Counted from the stretch's first letter, positions 25,108 to 33,960 are shown. The stretch is 64,000 nucleotides of DNA from Pararhizobium gei (GCF_029223885.1 NZ_CP119410.1:186001-250000), one strand, 5' to 3'. The notes: a model not told the origin generated them from the sequence alone. Numbers and translations: made by a program.

Positions 25108-25866
25108 TCAGAGCGATGCCGTGATGCCGCCATCGACATAGAGCGTGTGGCCGTTGACGAAGGAAGAGGCGTCCGATGACAGGAAGATACAGGCGCCGAC
25201 CAGTTCCTCGACCTTGCCCCAGCGGCCGGCCGGCGTGCGCTTTTCGAGCCAGGCTGAAAATGTCTCGTCGCTGACCAGAGCGGCATTGAGCGGCGTGTCG
25301 AAATAGCCGGGGGCAATGGCGTTGCACTGCAGGCCGTGTTTTGCCCAGTCGGTCGCCATGCCCTTGGTCAGGTTGCCGACAGCACCCTTGGTGGCGGTGT
25401 AGGGCGCTATGCCAGGTCGGGCAAGAGCCGTCTGGACGCTGGCGATATTGATGATCTTGCCCTTGCCGCGCGCGATCATGTGACGGGCGACGGCCTGGCC
25501 GACATTGAAGACGCTCGACACGTTGGTGCGCAGAAGGCGCTCGAAGGCGTCGGCGGGAAAGTCTTCCAGCGCGGAACGGTATTGCATGCCGGCATTGTTG
25601 ACGAGGATGTCGATGGCGCCGGTTTCCGCCTCGAAACGATCGACGGCGTCGCGCGCCGCCTGATGATCGGTGGCATCGAACGCGAGGATATCGACCTCAG
25701 TCTCGAAGCCTTCGGCGGCAGCTTTCAGCTTGGTCTCGTCGCGACCATTGAGGACGATCGAGGCGCCGGCTGCCGCTAGACCCTGTGCCAGGGCAAACCC
25801 TATTCCCTGCGACGAGCCGGTGATGAGCGCGCGTTTTTCCTTCAGGTCGAAAAGCTGCAGCGACAT
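25108..25866 (-). CDS. idnO: SDR family gluconate 5-dehydrogenase
   Basis: A 252-residue SDR. The cofactor motif TGSSQGIG is at residues 16-23, NNAG at 90-93, and the catalytic triad is S143, Y156 and K160 (YTATK). It resembles IdnO/Gno, which interconverts 5-ketogluconate and gluconate. It is the first gene of the leftward unit idnO-gntK, which may read on into gntR. Its start is 46 bases from the GntR-type palindrome. Similar SDRs with other sugar acid substrates exist; the gntK and idnD neighbours support the assignment. Confidence 0.82.
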   Translation of the reverse strand: MSLQLFDLKEKRALITGSSQGIGFALAQGLAAAGASIVLNGRDETKLKAAAEGFETEVDILAFDATDHQAARDAVDRFEAETGAIDILVNNAGMQYRSALEDFPADAFERLLRTNVSSVFNVGQAVARHMIARGKGKIINIASVQTALARPGIAPYTATKGAVGNLTKGMATDWAKHGLQCNAIAPGYFDTPLNAALVSDETFSAWLEKRTPAGRWGKVEELVGACIFLSSDASSFVNGHTLYVDGGITASL

Positions 25867-25886
25867 GGTGTCCTCCGATTTTTATC

Positions 25887-25927
25887 TCGACAAAGTTCGT
25901 TGTCGATGGTTATGTTATCGATAACAT
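25887..25927. promoter_or_regulatory. GntR-type operator palindrome and adjacent inverted repeat
   Basis: ATGTTATCGATAACAT (25912-25927) is a perfect 16-base palindrome fitting the ATGTTA-N4-TAACAT form of GntR/IdnR operators. A second inverted repeat, TCGACAA-AGTTCG-TTGTCGA, lies at 25887-25906. Both are between the divergent idnO and hydroxyacid dehydrogenase genes, placing both transcription units under one control point. Confidence 0.75.
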
Positions 25928-25964
25928 TGCCTGTCAAGACGTTTCCATGGGAGTGAACACCAAA

Positions 25965-26912
25965 ATGGCGAAGCCGCAGATCCTACAAATCGGCCCTTAT
26001 CCGCAGTGGGACGAGGAACCCCTTAACGCAGCATTCGAAGTGTATCGATACTTCGACGCGGTCGATAAGCCTGCCTTCCTCGCGGAAGTTGGCCCCGGTA
26101 TCCGTGGCATCGCCACGCGTGGCGAACTCGGCGCCAACCGGGCGATGATCGAGGCCTGCCCCGATCTCGAAGTCATCTCGGTCTATGGCGTCGGCTACGA
26201 TGCCGTCGATCTCGCCGCCTGCCGCGAAAAGGGCATTCGCGTCACCAATACGCCCGACGTGCTGACCAATGACGTGGCCGATCTCGGTATTGCGATGATG
26301 CTCTGCCAGTCGCGCGGTGTGATCGGCGCAGAGACCTGGGTGAAGGATGGCAGCTGGGTAGCCAAAGGTCTTTATCCGCTGAAGCGCCGTGTCTGGGGTC
26401 GTCGCGCCGGCGTGCTCGGCCTCGGCCGCATCGGCTTCGAGGTCGCCAAGCGCCTCAAGGGTTTCGACATGCAGATTTCCTATAGCGACGTCGAACCAAA
26501 ATCCTTCGCCGAAGGCATGACCTTCGTGGCAGATTCGGTGGAACTGGCGAAAAACGTCGACTTCCTGTTCGTCACGCTGGCGGCCTCCGCCGATACCCGC
26601 CATATCGTCGGGAGGGATGTCATCGCAGCACTCGGTGCCGAGGGCATGTTGATCAACATTTCCCGCGCCTCCAACATCGATGAAGACGCGCTTCTCGCGG
26701 CGCTGGAAGACGGCATCCTGGGTTCGGCTGCGCTTGACGTGTTCGAGGGCGAGCCGAAGCTCAACCCGCGCTTCCTGTCGCTCGACAATGTGCTGCTGCA
26801 GCCGCACCATGCCTCGGGCACGTTCGAAACCCGTCAGGCGATGGGCAAGCTGTTGCGCGACAATCTCGAAGCGCATTTTTCGGGCGCAGCGCTCCCGACA
26901 CCGGTTCTGTGA
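25965..26912 (+). CDS. D-isomer-specific 2-hydroxyacid dehydrogenase (2-ketogluconate/hydroxypyruvate reductase-like)
   Basis: A 315-residue NAD(P)-dependent dehydrogenase. The Rossmann motif is GVLGLGRIGFEVAKRL, the catalytic Arg lies in LINISRASNIDEDAL, the Glu in DVFEGEPKLNP and the catalytic His in QPHHASGTFETR. Members of this subgroup reduce glyoxylate, hydroxypyruvate and 2-ketogluconate. An ATG six codons earlier (25947) is an alternative start. It opens the rightward unit with idnD, whose start codon lies 11 bases after its stop. Reduction of 2-ketogluconate to gluconate would fit the pathway, but this is an inference from context. Confidence 0.83.
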   Translation: MAKPQILQIGPYPQWDEEPLNAAFEVYRYFDAVDKPAFLAEVGPGIRGIATRGELGANRAMIEACPDLEVISVYGVGYDAVDLAACREKGIRVTNTPDVLTNDVADLGIAMMLCQSRGVIGAETWVKDGSWVAKGLYPLKRRVWGRRAGVLGLGRIGFEVAKRLKGFDMQISYSDVEPKSFAEGMTFVADSVELAKNVDFLFVTLAASADTRHIVGRDVIAALGAEGMLINISRASNIDEDALLAALEDGILGSAALDVFEGEPKLNPRFLSLDNVLLQPHHASGTFETRQAMGKLLRDNLEAHFSGAALPTPVL

Positions 26913-26923
26913 GGGTTACGATC

Positions 26924-27955
26924 ATGAAAGCCATTGTCGCACATGCGGCCAAGGACCTGCGCATCGAAGACGTGCAGGATAAAAAACCCGGTCCGGGCGA
27001 AGTCAAGTTGAGGCTCGCCACAGGCGGCATCTGCGGCAGCGACCTGCATTATTACAACCATGGTGGTTTCGGCGCCGTTCGCCTCAAGCAGCCGATGATC
27101 CTTGGCCACGAGGTTTCGGCCTATGTCGAGGAACTGGGGGAGGGCGTCGAAGGTCTGTCGATCGGCGAACTTGTCGCCGTGTCGCCGTCGCGTCCCTGCC
27201 GGATCTGCCAATATTGCCAGCAGGGCCTGCACAACCAGTGCCTCAATATGCGTTTTTACGGCAGCGCCATGCCGTTCCCGCATGTCCAGGGCGCTTTCCG
27301 CGAGAGCCTGGTGGCCGATGCGTTGCAATGCGTACCGGCCGGCGACCTGACCCCAGCCGAAGCGGCCATGGCCGAACCACTGGCCGTCGTGCTGCATGCT
27401 ACCCGCCGCGCTGGCGAACTGCTCGGCAAGCGCGTACTGGTCACCGGCTGTGGCCCAATCGGCGTGCTGGCGATCCTTGCCGCCCGCCGGGCCGGCGCTG
27501 GCGAGATCGTCGCGACCGACCTGTCCGATTTCACGCTCGGCATGGCCAGGAAGGCCGGTGCCGATCGCATCATCAACACGAAGAACGAGCCGGAGGCGCT
27601 GGCCCCCTATTCCGTCGACAAAGGCACGTTCGACATTCTCTACGAGTGCTCTGGCGCAGTCGCGGCACTGACCGGTGGCATCGCAGCCCTGCGTCCGCGC
27701 AGCATCATCGTCCAGCTCGGCCTCAGCGGCGATATGAGCCTGCCGATGATGGCGATCACCGCCAAGGAACTCGACCTGCGCGGTTCCTTCCGTTTCCACG
27801 AGGAGTTCGCAACCGGCGTGCAACTGATGCGCAATGGGCTGATCGACGTCAAGCCGTTGATTACCCATACCGTGCCGCTGGAACAGGCGCTGTCCGCCTT
27901 CGAGATCGCCTCCGACCGCAGTCAGGCAATGAAGGCGCAGATCGCATTTTCATAA
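26924..27955 (+). CDS. idnD: L-idonate 5-dehydrogenase (zinc alcohol dehydrogenase family)
   Basis: A 343-residue medium-chain zinc dehydrogenase. The catalytic zinc ligands are C37 (GGICGSDLHYY) and H62-E63 (GHEV). Structural zinc cysteines are C92, C95, C98 and C106. The Rossmann motif is VTGCGPIGVLA. GGICGSDLHYYNHGGFG and the general sequence match L-idonate 5-dehydrogenase, which oxidizes L-idonate to 5-ketogluconate. That product would feed idnO and gntK encoded on the other side of the shared operator. A GTG frame overlapping the previous stop (26909) is possible, but the ATG at 26924 is the natural N-terminus. Confidence 0.88.
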   Translation: MKAIVAHAAKDLRIEDVQDKKPGPGEVKLRLATGGICGSDLHYYNHGGFGAVRLKQPMILGHEVSAYVEELGEGVEGLSIGELVAVSPSRPCRICQYCQQGLHNQCLNMRFYGSAMPFPHVQGAFRESLVADALQCVPAGDLTPAEAAMAEPLAVVLHATRRAGELLGKRVLVTGCGPIGVLAILAARRAGAGEIVATDLSDFTLGMARKAGADRIINTKNEPEALAPYSVDKGTFDILYECSGAVAALTGGIAALRPRSIIVQLGLSGDMSLPMMAITAKELDLRGSFRFHEEFATGVQLMRNGLIDVKPLITHTVPLEQALSAFEIASDRSQAMKAQIAFS

Positions 27956-27965
27956 AACGCCTTGA

Positions 27966-28904
27966 TCATTTGCCTGCCGCATTCACCTGCGGCAGGCAGG
28001 TCCAGTGACCTTCCAGCCCAAGACGCGAGACCACGCCGAGCAGAATGGCGCGCACCTCGAGGACGGCGCGGGTTGGCGGATGGTTGACCGGCATGTCGAG
28101 CACCAGCCGCCGCGCCAGGCTGGGGCGCGACAGAGGGACGGCGGAGAGATCGCCGTTTTCGTGATCGGCATAGGCCGCGCCACGCCCGAAAATGGTCAGG
28201 CCATGCCCGGCGCGTATCGCCGCCTTGGTGCTGGCCACACCTTCTATTTCCTGAACGATATTCAGTTCCCGCCCCAGCATCAGCGCCTGCCGCTCGAGCA
28301 GGATGCGAATGCCGTGCCTGCGCGTCGGCAGGATCATCGGCAGGCCCAGCGCCTCCTCGACCGTCAACACCTCGTCGCGTGAGAACCGCCCCTGTGGCCC
28401 TATCGCATAAAGCGTCTCGTCGAACAGCGGAACAGCGGTCGATTTGGCGACGCTCTCCAGTGTGACCGCAAGATCATGCATGCGGGTCTCCACCGCTGTG
28501 CGCAGCGCCTGACTGTCGCCTTCGCTCACCGTCAACCGGATTTTGGGAAAACGCGCTGAGCATTCCTCAATCACCGGGACTGTCAGCGTCGGGCAGATCG
28601 AACTGAGGATGCCAAGCGACACGTCGCCGGTCGGATATTTCGCCTGCTCTTTTGTCGCGGCTTCGGCTTGATCGACCGCGCGCAGGATGGCTTGCGCATG
28701 TGACAGCAGGGTCTGTCCCGCCTCGGTCACCACCGCGCCTCTCGGGGTTCGGTTCAGCAACAGAACGCCTAACTGCGCCTCAAGTGCGCGCATGTGAGAA
28801 CTGAGCGCCGGCTGCGCGACACCCAGTTCGCTGGAGGCGCGGGTGAACGAGCCCAGTTCGGCGATCTTGGCGAAATAGCGCATTTTCAGAAGGTCGAGTG
28901 CCAT
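27966..28904 (-). CDS. LysR family regulator (Nac/CbbR-like), probable regulator of the first ABC operon
   Basis: A 312-residue LysR-type regulator. The N-terminal helix-turn-helix is MRYFAKIAELGSFTRASSEL followed by GVAQPALSSHMRALEAQLG. The effector domain includes VSLGILSSICPTLTVPVIEE. The last codons encode the hairpin shared with the convergent idnD gene. It is divergent from the amino-acid-type ABC transporter operon starting at 29030, across a strikingly AT-rich 125-base gap, and so probably controls that operon. Confidence 0.87.
   Translation of the reverse strand: MALDLLKMRYFAKIAELGSFTRASSELGVAQPALSSHMRALEAQLGVLLLNRTPRGAVVTEAGQTLLSHAQAILRAVDQAEAATKEQAKYPTGDVSLGILSSICPTLTVPVIEECSARFPKIRLTVSEGDSQALRTAVETRMHDLAVTLESVAKSTAVPLFDETLYAIGPQGRFSRDEVLTVEEALGLPMILPTRRHGIRILLERQALMLGRELNIVQEIEGVASTKAAIRAGHGLTIFGRGAAYADHENGDLSAVPLSRPSLARRLVLDMPVNHPPTRAVLEVRAILLGVVSRLGLEGHWTCLPQVNAAGK
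27971..27998. terminator. bidirectional hairpin between convergent idnD and LysR
   Basis: A perfect 11-base-pair stem (TGCCTGCCGCA and its complement, six-base loop TTCACC) lies in the last codons of the LysR gene and just after idnD. Its position between convergent genes suggests it ends both transcripts. No T run flanks it. Confidence 0.6.
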
Positions 28905-28917
28905 CTTGTGCCCCTTC

Positions 28918-28989
28918 TCCGATATATATATAACATATAACAGATATCTCCAATATATATTTGTTCGAATAGTGGTGGCTGCTTATAAA
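28918..28989 (+). promoter_or_regulatory. AT-rich operator region with a sigma-70-like promoter
   Basis: From 28918 to 28960 the sequence is almost all A and T, with repeated ATATAT blocks and GATATC, typical of LysR-regulated control regions. TTGTTC (28961-28966) and TATAAA (28984-28989) are separated by exactly 17 bases and would start a transcript about 35 bases before the binding-protein gene at 29030. Confidence 0.5.
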
Positions 28990-29029
28990 TGACGCTTGCA
29001 GCAGGAGGATGCTGCCAAGGAGGATCACC

Positions 29030-29869
29030 ATGAGACTGAAGCACATCCTGGCTGCCGCCATTTTTGCCGGCGCCGCTGGCCTTTCAACCATCGCTTCTGC
29101 AGAACAGCTTAACGACATCAAGGCTGCCGGCGAGCTCAACTGCGGGGTGCTGACCAATTCGCCGCCACTCGGCTTCCAAGACCCAAAAACCCGCGAGCCG
29201 GCCGGATATGAGATCGAAATCTGCCAGATGCTGGCGAAATATCTCGGCGTCACACCGAAGCTGACTGCTGTTTCACCGCAGACACGCATGGCCGAACTGA
29301 CACAGGGCCGTGTCGATATTCTGTCTTCGCTTTTGAGCTACAGCAAGCAGCGCGCCGAGCAGGTGGATTTCAGTGGCGCTTATGTCGCCGAGGACTTCAA
29401 TTTCGTCGTGCTCGACAAGTCGGATATCACCAAGGTCGATGATCTTGCCGGCCAGCGTATCGGTCTCGTCAAGGGCTCCGTTCTGATCCCGCTTACTGAA
29501 AAACGCGTTCCCGACGCCCGCGTGCTTTCGTTCGAAACTAGCGCCGCATCCTTCCTGGCTCTGCAGCAGGGAAAGGTGAAGGCCACCGTCTATCGTTACT
29601 CGGAAGGCAAAGCCGTCGAGCGCAATGCTGGTGCCGACATCAAGGCCCTGCGCTTCCTTGACGAACCGCTGCTCTCGATGCCGTCCGGGTTTGCATTCCG
29701 CAAGGGCTCGCCGGAATTGGTCAAGGCAACCAACACCTTCCTCGCTGAGCTTGAAACCTCAGGCGAAGGCCAGAAGCTTTACGACAAGTGGCTGGGCAAG
29801 GATTCCGAGCTGAAGGCTGAGCGCAAGTTCGAATTCGGCAAGCCGCAGGAAAGCTGGTTCAAGGAATAG
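29030..29869 (+). CDS. ABC transporter substrate-binding protein, polar amino acid family (transporter 1)
   Basis: A 279-residue family 3 (GltI/HisJ type) periplasmic binding protein. The signal peptide is residues 1-24 (ending STIASA before EQLND). The mature protein has the expected landmarks PPLGFQDPKTREPAGYEIEI, the SYSKQRAEQVDFSGAY segment and GLVKGSVLIPLTEKRV. It would bind a polar amino acid or a related small carboxylate. AAGGAGGATCACC precedes the ATG at 29030, favouring it over a codon further upstream. It is followed by a hairpin and two permease genes plus an ATPase gene. Confidence 0.88.
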   Translation: MRLKHILAAAIFAGAAGLSTIASAEQLNDIKAAGELNCGVLTNSPPLGFQDPKTREPAGYEIEICQMLAKYLGVTPKLTAVSPQTRMAELTQGRVDILSSLLSYSKQRAEQVDFSGAYVAEDFNFVVLDKSDITKVDDLAGQRIGLVKGSVLIPLTEKRVPDARVLSFETSAASFLALQQGKVKATVYRYSEGKAVERNAGADIKALRFLDEPLLSMPSGFAFRKGSPELVKATNTFLAELETSGEGQKLYDKWLGKDSELKAERKFEFGKPQESWFKE

Positions 29870-29886
29870 GCACCTGCCAACACCTT

Positions 29887-29909
29887 CCGGCAGGTCGACT
29901 GCCTGCCGG
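29887..29909 (+). terminator. hairpin between binding-protein and permease genes
   Basis: CCGGCAGG and its complement form an eight-base-pair stem around a seven-base loop (29887-29909). An alternative pairing uses ACCTGCC a few bases upstream, so two mutually exclusive hairpins are possible. The place between binding protein and permease mirrors the tctC-tctB hairpin and suggests the same expression-ratio function. Confidence 0.55.
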
Positions 29910-29987
29910 GCCAATCTCAACGACGGCCGGAATGAAAAGTGAGCCGTCTGTCGGCTTTGCGACGCGCCAGAGCGGGACTGTATCGAT

Positions 29988-30686
29988 ATGGGCTATCAAC
30001 TCGATTTCAGCAAAGTCCTGCAGGGAGAGTATCTCGATCTCATCCTGCAGGGTCTTCAGACCACGCTGATCCTGTTCGCCATCTCGTGGGTCATCGGACT
30101 GGTTCTGGCGGTGTTGCTTACTGTGGTCAGGGCGATCGAATTCAAGCCGACGCAATTCCTCGTCGCGGCCTTCGTCGAATATCACCGCAACGTGCCGATC
30201 CTGATCCAGCTGTTTGTCTGGTATTTCGGCTTTGCAGTGGTCCTGCCGGAAGCGGTCAATGATTATCTCAACGATGTCGGTGCCGAAATCGGCTACGCCA
30301 TAGTCGCCCTGGCGCTCAACAAGGCCGCGTACATGTCGGAGGATTTCCGCAGCGGTCTTCGCTCGATCCATCCGGCCCAGATGGAGGCGGCCCGCTCGAT
30401 CGGCCTCAACTATCTCGGCGCGATGCGCTGGGTGATCCTGCCGCAGGCCTGGCGGTTGGCGCTTCCGGCGCTGCTCGGCCAGACGCTGATCCTGTTCAAA
30501 GGCACCAGCCTTGCGGCCGGCATAGGCGTCGCCGAACTCAGCTATCAGGCGCGCTATGTTGAGGAACAGTCCTTCCGGATTTTCGAAGCCTACGGCCTCG
30601 TGACGGCGATCTACATGGTCATTTCATTTGCGATCATGTGGGGCTCGTCGATCCTGTCCACGCGCTATCGGTTGAGGGTTAAGTAG
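29988..30686 (+). CDS. amino acid ABC transporter permease (transporter 1, subunit a)
   Basis: A 232-residue HisM/GltJ-type permease with about five membrane helices. The family N-terminus GLQTTLILFAISWVIGLVLA is present. The EAA loop that contacts the ATPase is MEAARSIGLNYLGAMRWVIL. It forms a heterodimer with the next gene product in the inner membrane. It ends directly before the next ATG. Confidence 0.9.
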   Translation: MGYQLDFSKVLQGEYLDLILQGLQTTLILFAISWVIGLVLAVLLTVVRAIEFKPTQFLVAAFVEYHRNVPILIQLFVWYFGFAVVLPEAVNDYLNDVGAEIGYAIVALALNKAAYMSEDFRSGLRSIHPAQMEAARSIGLNYLGAMRWVILPQAWRLALPALLGQTLILFKGTSLAAGIGVAELSYQARYVEEQSFRIFEAYGLVTAIYMVISFAIMWGSSILSTRYRLRVK

Positions 30687-31397
30687 ATGCTCGAGATTCT
30701 GCAAGAATACGGCATCCTGCTGCTGATCGGTGAATATCCGCACGGCAAGCTCGGCGGCCTGGCGATGACGCTGATCATCTCCTTTGTCAGCCTGCTCGTC
30801 ACCTTTCCCTGCGCCATCCTGATCGCGCTTGCCCGCACCGGCGATTCGAAGCCATTGAAATCGATCGCCAGTGGCTTCGTCCACTGCGTTCGCGCCATCC
30901 CGCTGCTGATGCTGATCTTCTGGGCCTATTTCGCGCTGCCGGTGGTCATCGGTTTCCCGATCGATGCCACCTATACGCTGATCATCGCCATCGTCGTTTA
31001 TCAGACCGCGTATCTCGGCGAGATCATCGCTGCCGGTATCGAAGGCCTGCCGAAAGGCCAGATGGAGGCCGCCAAGGCGCTTGGCCTGGGTTACATCCCG
31101 ACGACGTTCAAGATCGTGTTGCCGCAGGCGCTGTTCAACGTCGTTCCCGGTATCGTTAACCAGCTGACGACGATCATCAAGGAATCGTCGCTGGGCTCGA
31201 TCATCGCAGTGCCGGAGCTTTCCTACGCCATGCTTCAGGTGAACTCCAACGAAGTCACCAAGCCGCTGCAGATTTTCGGCATTCTCGCCGCCACCTATTT
31301 TGTCCTCTGCTTCGCGCTCAGTCAGGCAACCGGCGTCCTTGAAAGGCGAATTTCCAAACGTCGCACCGGGCGGGTCATCGTGGAGGTCGTGGCATGA
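30687..31397 (+). CDS. amino acid ABC transporter permease (transporter 1, subunit b)
   Basis: A 236-residue permease of the same family. GGLAMTLIISFVSLLVTFPC opens the membrane domain, and the EAA loop is MEAAKALGLGYIPTTFKIVL. It starts right at the end of the partner permease gene and overlaps the ATPase gene by four bases (ATGA), so the three are translationally coupled. The shared operon with the binding protein makes a complete importer. Confidence 0.9.
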   Translation: MLEILQEYGILLLIGEYPHGKLGGLAMTLIISFVSLLVTFPCAILIALARTGDSKPLKSIASGFVHCVRAIPLLMLIFWAYFALPVVIGFPIDATYTLIIAIVVYQTAYLGEIIAAGIEGLPKGQMEAAKALGLGYIPTTFKIVLPQALFNVVPGIVNQLTTIIKESSLGSIIAVPELSYAMLQVNSNEVTKPLQIFGILAATYFVLCFALSQATGVLERRISKRRTGRVIVEVVA

Positions 31398-32125
31398 TCG
31401 CGTTCCAGAACGTTTCCAAATGGTATGGCGCGCTGCAGGTCATCCATGACATCACCGCTACGGTCGAGAAGGGCACCACGATCGTGCTCTGCGGACCATC
31501 CGGCTCGGGCAAATCCACTTTGGTCAGAACCGTAAACCGGCTGGAGCCGATCCAGAAAGGCAAGATCACGCTTGCCGGTAGGGACATCCACGCAAAATCC
31601 GTCGATGTGAACGAACTGCGAACCGGCATCGGCTTCGTCTTCCAGCAGTTCAACCTGTTCCCGCATCTGTCGGTCATCGACAATGTCATGCTGCCGTTAC
31701 GCCGTCTGCGCGGGCAATCCCGCAAGCAGGCGCTGCCAACAGCCATGCTGATGCTGGAGCGGGTCGGTCTTGCCGACAAGGCAGGATCCTTGCCGGCGGA
31801 TATTTCTGGTGGCCAGTCACAGCGCGTGGCGATCGCTCGCTCCATGATTTTGCAACCCGAAGTGCTGATTCTCGACGAGCCGACCAGCGCGCTCGATCCG
31901 GAAATGGTCAGTGAAGTTCTGAAACTCCTCAAGGAGCTTTCCGGCGGCGGCATCACCATGATGTGCGTCACCCACGAAATGGCATTCGCCCGTGAAGTCG
32001 CCGACCGCATTTGGTTCCTGAAGAAGGGCGAACTGACCTTCGACGCAGCGCCGGACCTGTTTTTCTCGAAGGACACGCATCCCGACGTTCAAGGGTTCAT
32101 GTCCGCCATCCACCGAAATCACTGA
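31394..32125 (+). CDS. amino acid ABC transporter ATP-binding protein (transporter 1)
   Basis: A 243-residue ATPase of the polar amino acid uptake family. Walker A is GPSGSGKST (near residues 31-39), the Q-loop is [13 protein letters not shown], the signature is ISGGQSQRVAIAR, Walker B is [16 protein letters not shown] and the switch His is in CVTHEMAFAR. The signature has S in place of the more common Q (SGGQQQR). It energizes the two permeases encoded upstream. Confidence 0.94.
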   Translation: MIAFQNVSKWYGALQVIHDITATVEKGTTIVLCGPSGSGKSTLVRTVNRLEPIQKGKITLAGRDIHAKSVDVNELRTGIGFVFQQFNLFPHLSVIDNVMLPLRRLRGQSRKQALPTAMLMLERVGLADKAGSLPADISGGQSQRVAIARSMILQPEVLILDEPTSALDPEMVSEVLKLLKELSGGGITMMCVTHEMAFAREVADRIWFLKKGELTFDAAPDLFFSKDTHPDVQGFMSAIHRNH

Positions 32126-32153
32126 AATCGCAAAAATCCATACGGAGATCACC

Positions 32154-32828
32154 ATGATCCACATCAAGCAGATTCCCGAGCGTCCGAGCAAGGAAGACAT
32201 CGCAGCGCTGACGCCGTTCTCGCCGGCCACCATCCATGAGGCGCAGGGCCGTCGCGGCGCATTGTCGTCGCGTATCAAGCCAGTCGATTACCGGATGAAG
32301 CTCTGCGGCCCGGCCTTCACGGTCAAGAGCGCGCCGCGCGACAACATCATGCTGCAGCTTGCCATCAACTACGCCAGTCCGGGCGATATCATCGTCGTCT
32401 CCGGCGGCGAATACGAAGAAGCCGGCTCGTTCGGCGACGTTCTCGCCAACGCCTGCCTTGCGAAGGGTATCGGCGGCCTCGTCACCGATACCGGTGTTCG
32501 CGATACGCTACAGCTTCGCGACCTTGGATTCCCTGTGTTTTCGCTCAGCGTCTGCATCAAGGGTACGGTTAAGGAAACCCTAACGTCCGTCAACGATCCG
32601 ATCATAATCGGTGACGAACTGATCTATCCCGGCGACATCATCGTCGGCGATGCCGACGGACTGGTTGTGGTGCGTCGTGGCGAGGCCCAGGAGGTCGCAA
32701 AGCTTTCGCAGGCTCGTGAAGATGCCGAAGCCGGCTATATCGCGGCCTACAAGGCCGGCAAGTCGGTGATCGAGGTCAGCAACCTCGAGCCGGTGCTGAA
32801 GGCCAAGGGCTTCAAGTCCGATATCTGA
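32154..32828 (+). CDS. RraA-like / HMG-CHA aldolase family protein
   Basis: A 224-residue protein of the RraA/dimethylmenaquinone-methyltransferase-like fold. Members include 4-hydroxy-4-methyl-2-oxoglutarate/4-carboxy-4-hydroxy-2-oxoadipate aldolases, which release pyruvate with a divalent metal. The active-site pattern G-x-x-x-A with D (GSFGDVLANACLAKGIGG, residues 91-108) and the R116-D117 pair (TDTGVRDTLQ) is intact, so an aldolase or oxaloacetate decarboxylase role is more likely than RNase E inhibition. It lies 28 bases after the ATPase gene and is probably the last gene of the first ABC operon. Its presence suggests the imported compound gives a 4-hydroxy-2-oxo acid. Confidence 0.8.
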   Translation: MIHIKQIPERPSKEDIAALTPFSPATIHEAQGRRGALSSRIKPVDYRMKLCGPAFTVKSAPRDNIMLQLAINYASPGDIIVVSGGEYEEAGSFGDVLANACLAKGIGGLVTDTGVRDTLQLRDLGFPVFSLSVCIKGTVKETLTSVNDPIIIGDELIYPGDIIVGDADGLVVVRRGEAQEVAKLSQAREDAEAGYIAAYKAGKSVIEVSNLEPVLKAKGFKSDI

Positions 32829-32854
32829 TAAAATCCCGGAAGAGCGAGAACGCG

Positions 32855-33775
32855 TCAGGTCTCGTGCTTGGCCAGCGCGTTTTCCGCCAGCTGCATGCTG
32901 CGCTTCAGCCGGCTTTCCCGCCACACGGCAAAGAGACCGGCGGCTGCGACGACGACACCGCCGACGATCGTCGTTGCGACCGGCAGTTGGCCGAGCGCGA
33001 AATAGCCGATCAGCACCGACCACAGCATGGTGGTGTATTCGAACGGAGCCAGAAGCGAAGCCTGTGCGTGACGCAGGCTGACGGTGACCAGTATCTGCGC
33101 CATGCCGCCGAATATTCCGGCTGACAGCAGAAAACCGAACTGCCAGATCGTCGGCATGGTCCAGCCGAAGACGATCGTCGCCAGGCCGATGACTGTGGTG
33201 ATCAGCGAGAAATACAGCACGATCGCGCCAGGCTGTTCGGTCCTGGCGAGATGGCGGATCTGCACCGCCGAGACTGCCGAAAACAGTGCCGCCAGAAGGC
33301 CCGCCGCGCTCCCGAGCATCGTTGCGGTGCTTGCCGTATCGAAAAAATTGAGATGCGGCAAGAGCATCAGCAGCACTCCGAGGAAGCCGATCGCCACCGA
33401 AGTCCAGCGATAGCCACGGATGACCTCATCTAGGAGGACGGCAGCGAGAACGACCGTAAACAGCGGCGCCGCGTAACTCAGCGCCGTCGCATCGGCGAGC
33501 GGCAGGTAGGCCAGTGCCAGATAGCTGAAGAACATGCCGCCAGTGCCGGAAAGGCTGCGCACCGCATGGCCGCCGAAATGCCGGGTTTTAGTCAGCGCGA
33601 GAATGTTTCCTTGTAGGCTAAGCCAGATCAGCAGCGGCAGCAGAGCGAAGATCGAGCGGAAGAACACCACTTCACCACTCGGGATCTGGCCATCCAGCGC
33701 CTTGATGCTCGCCGCCATCAGCGTAGCGCAGAGCGCCGCCAGCACCTTGAGGGCTATTCCTAGTCTGGGATTCAT
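32855..33775 (-). CDS. DMT/EamA family transporter
   Basis: A 306-residue membrane protein with ten predicted helices in two EamA repeats (first about residues 5-140, second about 150-280). GEVVFFRSIFALLPLLIWLS and FFSYLALAYLPLADATALSY are typical EamA segments. Such proteins export metabolites or amino acids with proton exchange. It is the only minus-strand gene inside the rightward ABC/carboxylase cluster and splits it into two units; its 3' end is 26 bases from the end of the aldolase-like gene. Substrate unknown. Confidence 0.85.
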   Translation of the reverse strand: MNPRLGIALKVLAALCATLMAASIKALDGQIPSGEVVFFRSIFALLPLLIWLSLQGNILALTKTRHFGGHAVRSLSGTGGMFFSYLALAYLPLADATALSYAAPLFTVVLAAVLLDEVIRGYRWTSVAIGFLGVLLMLLPHLNFFDTASTATMLGSAAGLLAALFSAVSAVQIRHLARTEQPGAIVLYFSLITTVIGLATIVFGWTMPTIWQFGFLLSAGIFGGMAQILVTVSLRHAQASLLAPFEYTTMLWSVLIGYFALGQLPVATTIVGGVVVAAAGLFAVWRESRLKRSMQLAENALAKHET

Positions 33776-33960
33776 GACCGTTCACCGCATTCACAAACCT
33801 CCCGATTGTCTTTCAACACGGACGGTGCCGGGAGAGAACTGGAAAAGCGCTCCATCAAAACTTCGTCTGACCCCATCACGCGGCCACTGATGTAGTCAGA
33901 ATGGCGCCTGACGCTGCATCTGCCAGCGGAAATACCGGCGGCCTTGTGCATGGGTGACGT

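Noticed and set aside
26834..27868. 344-codon minus-strand frame
   Set aside because: Opposite idnD, which carries all zinc ligands.
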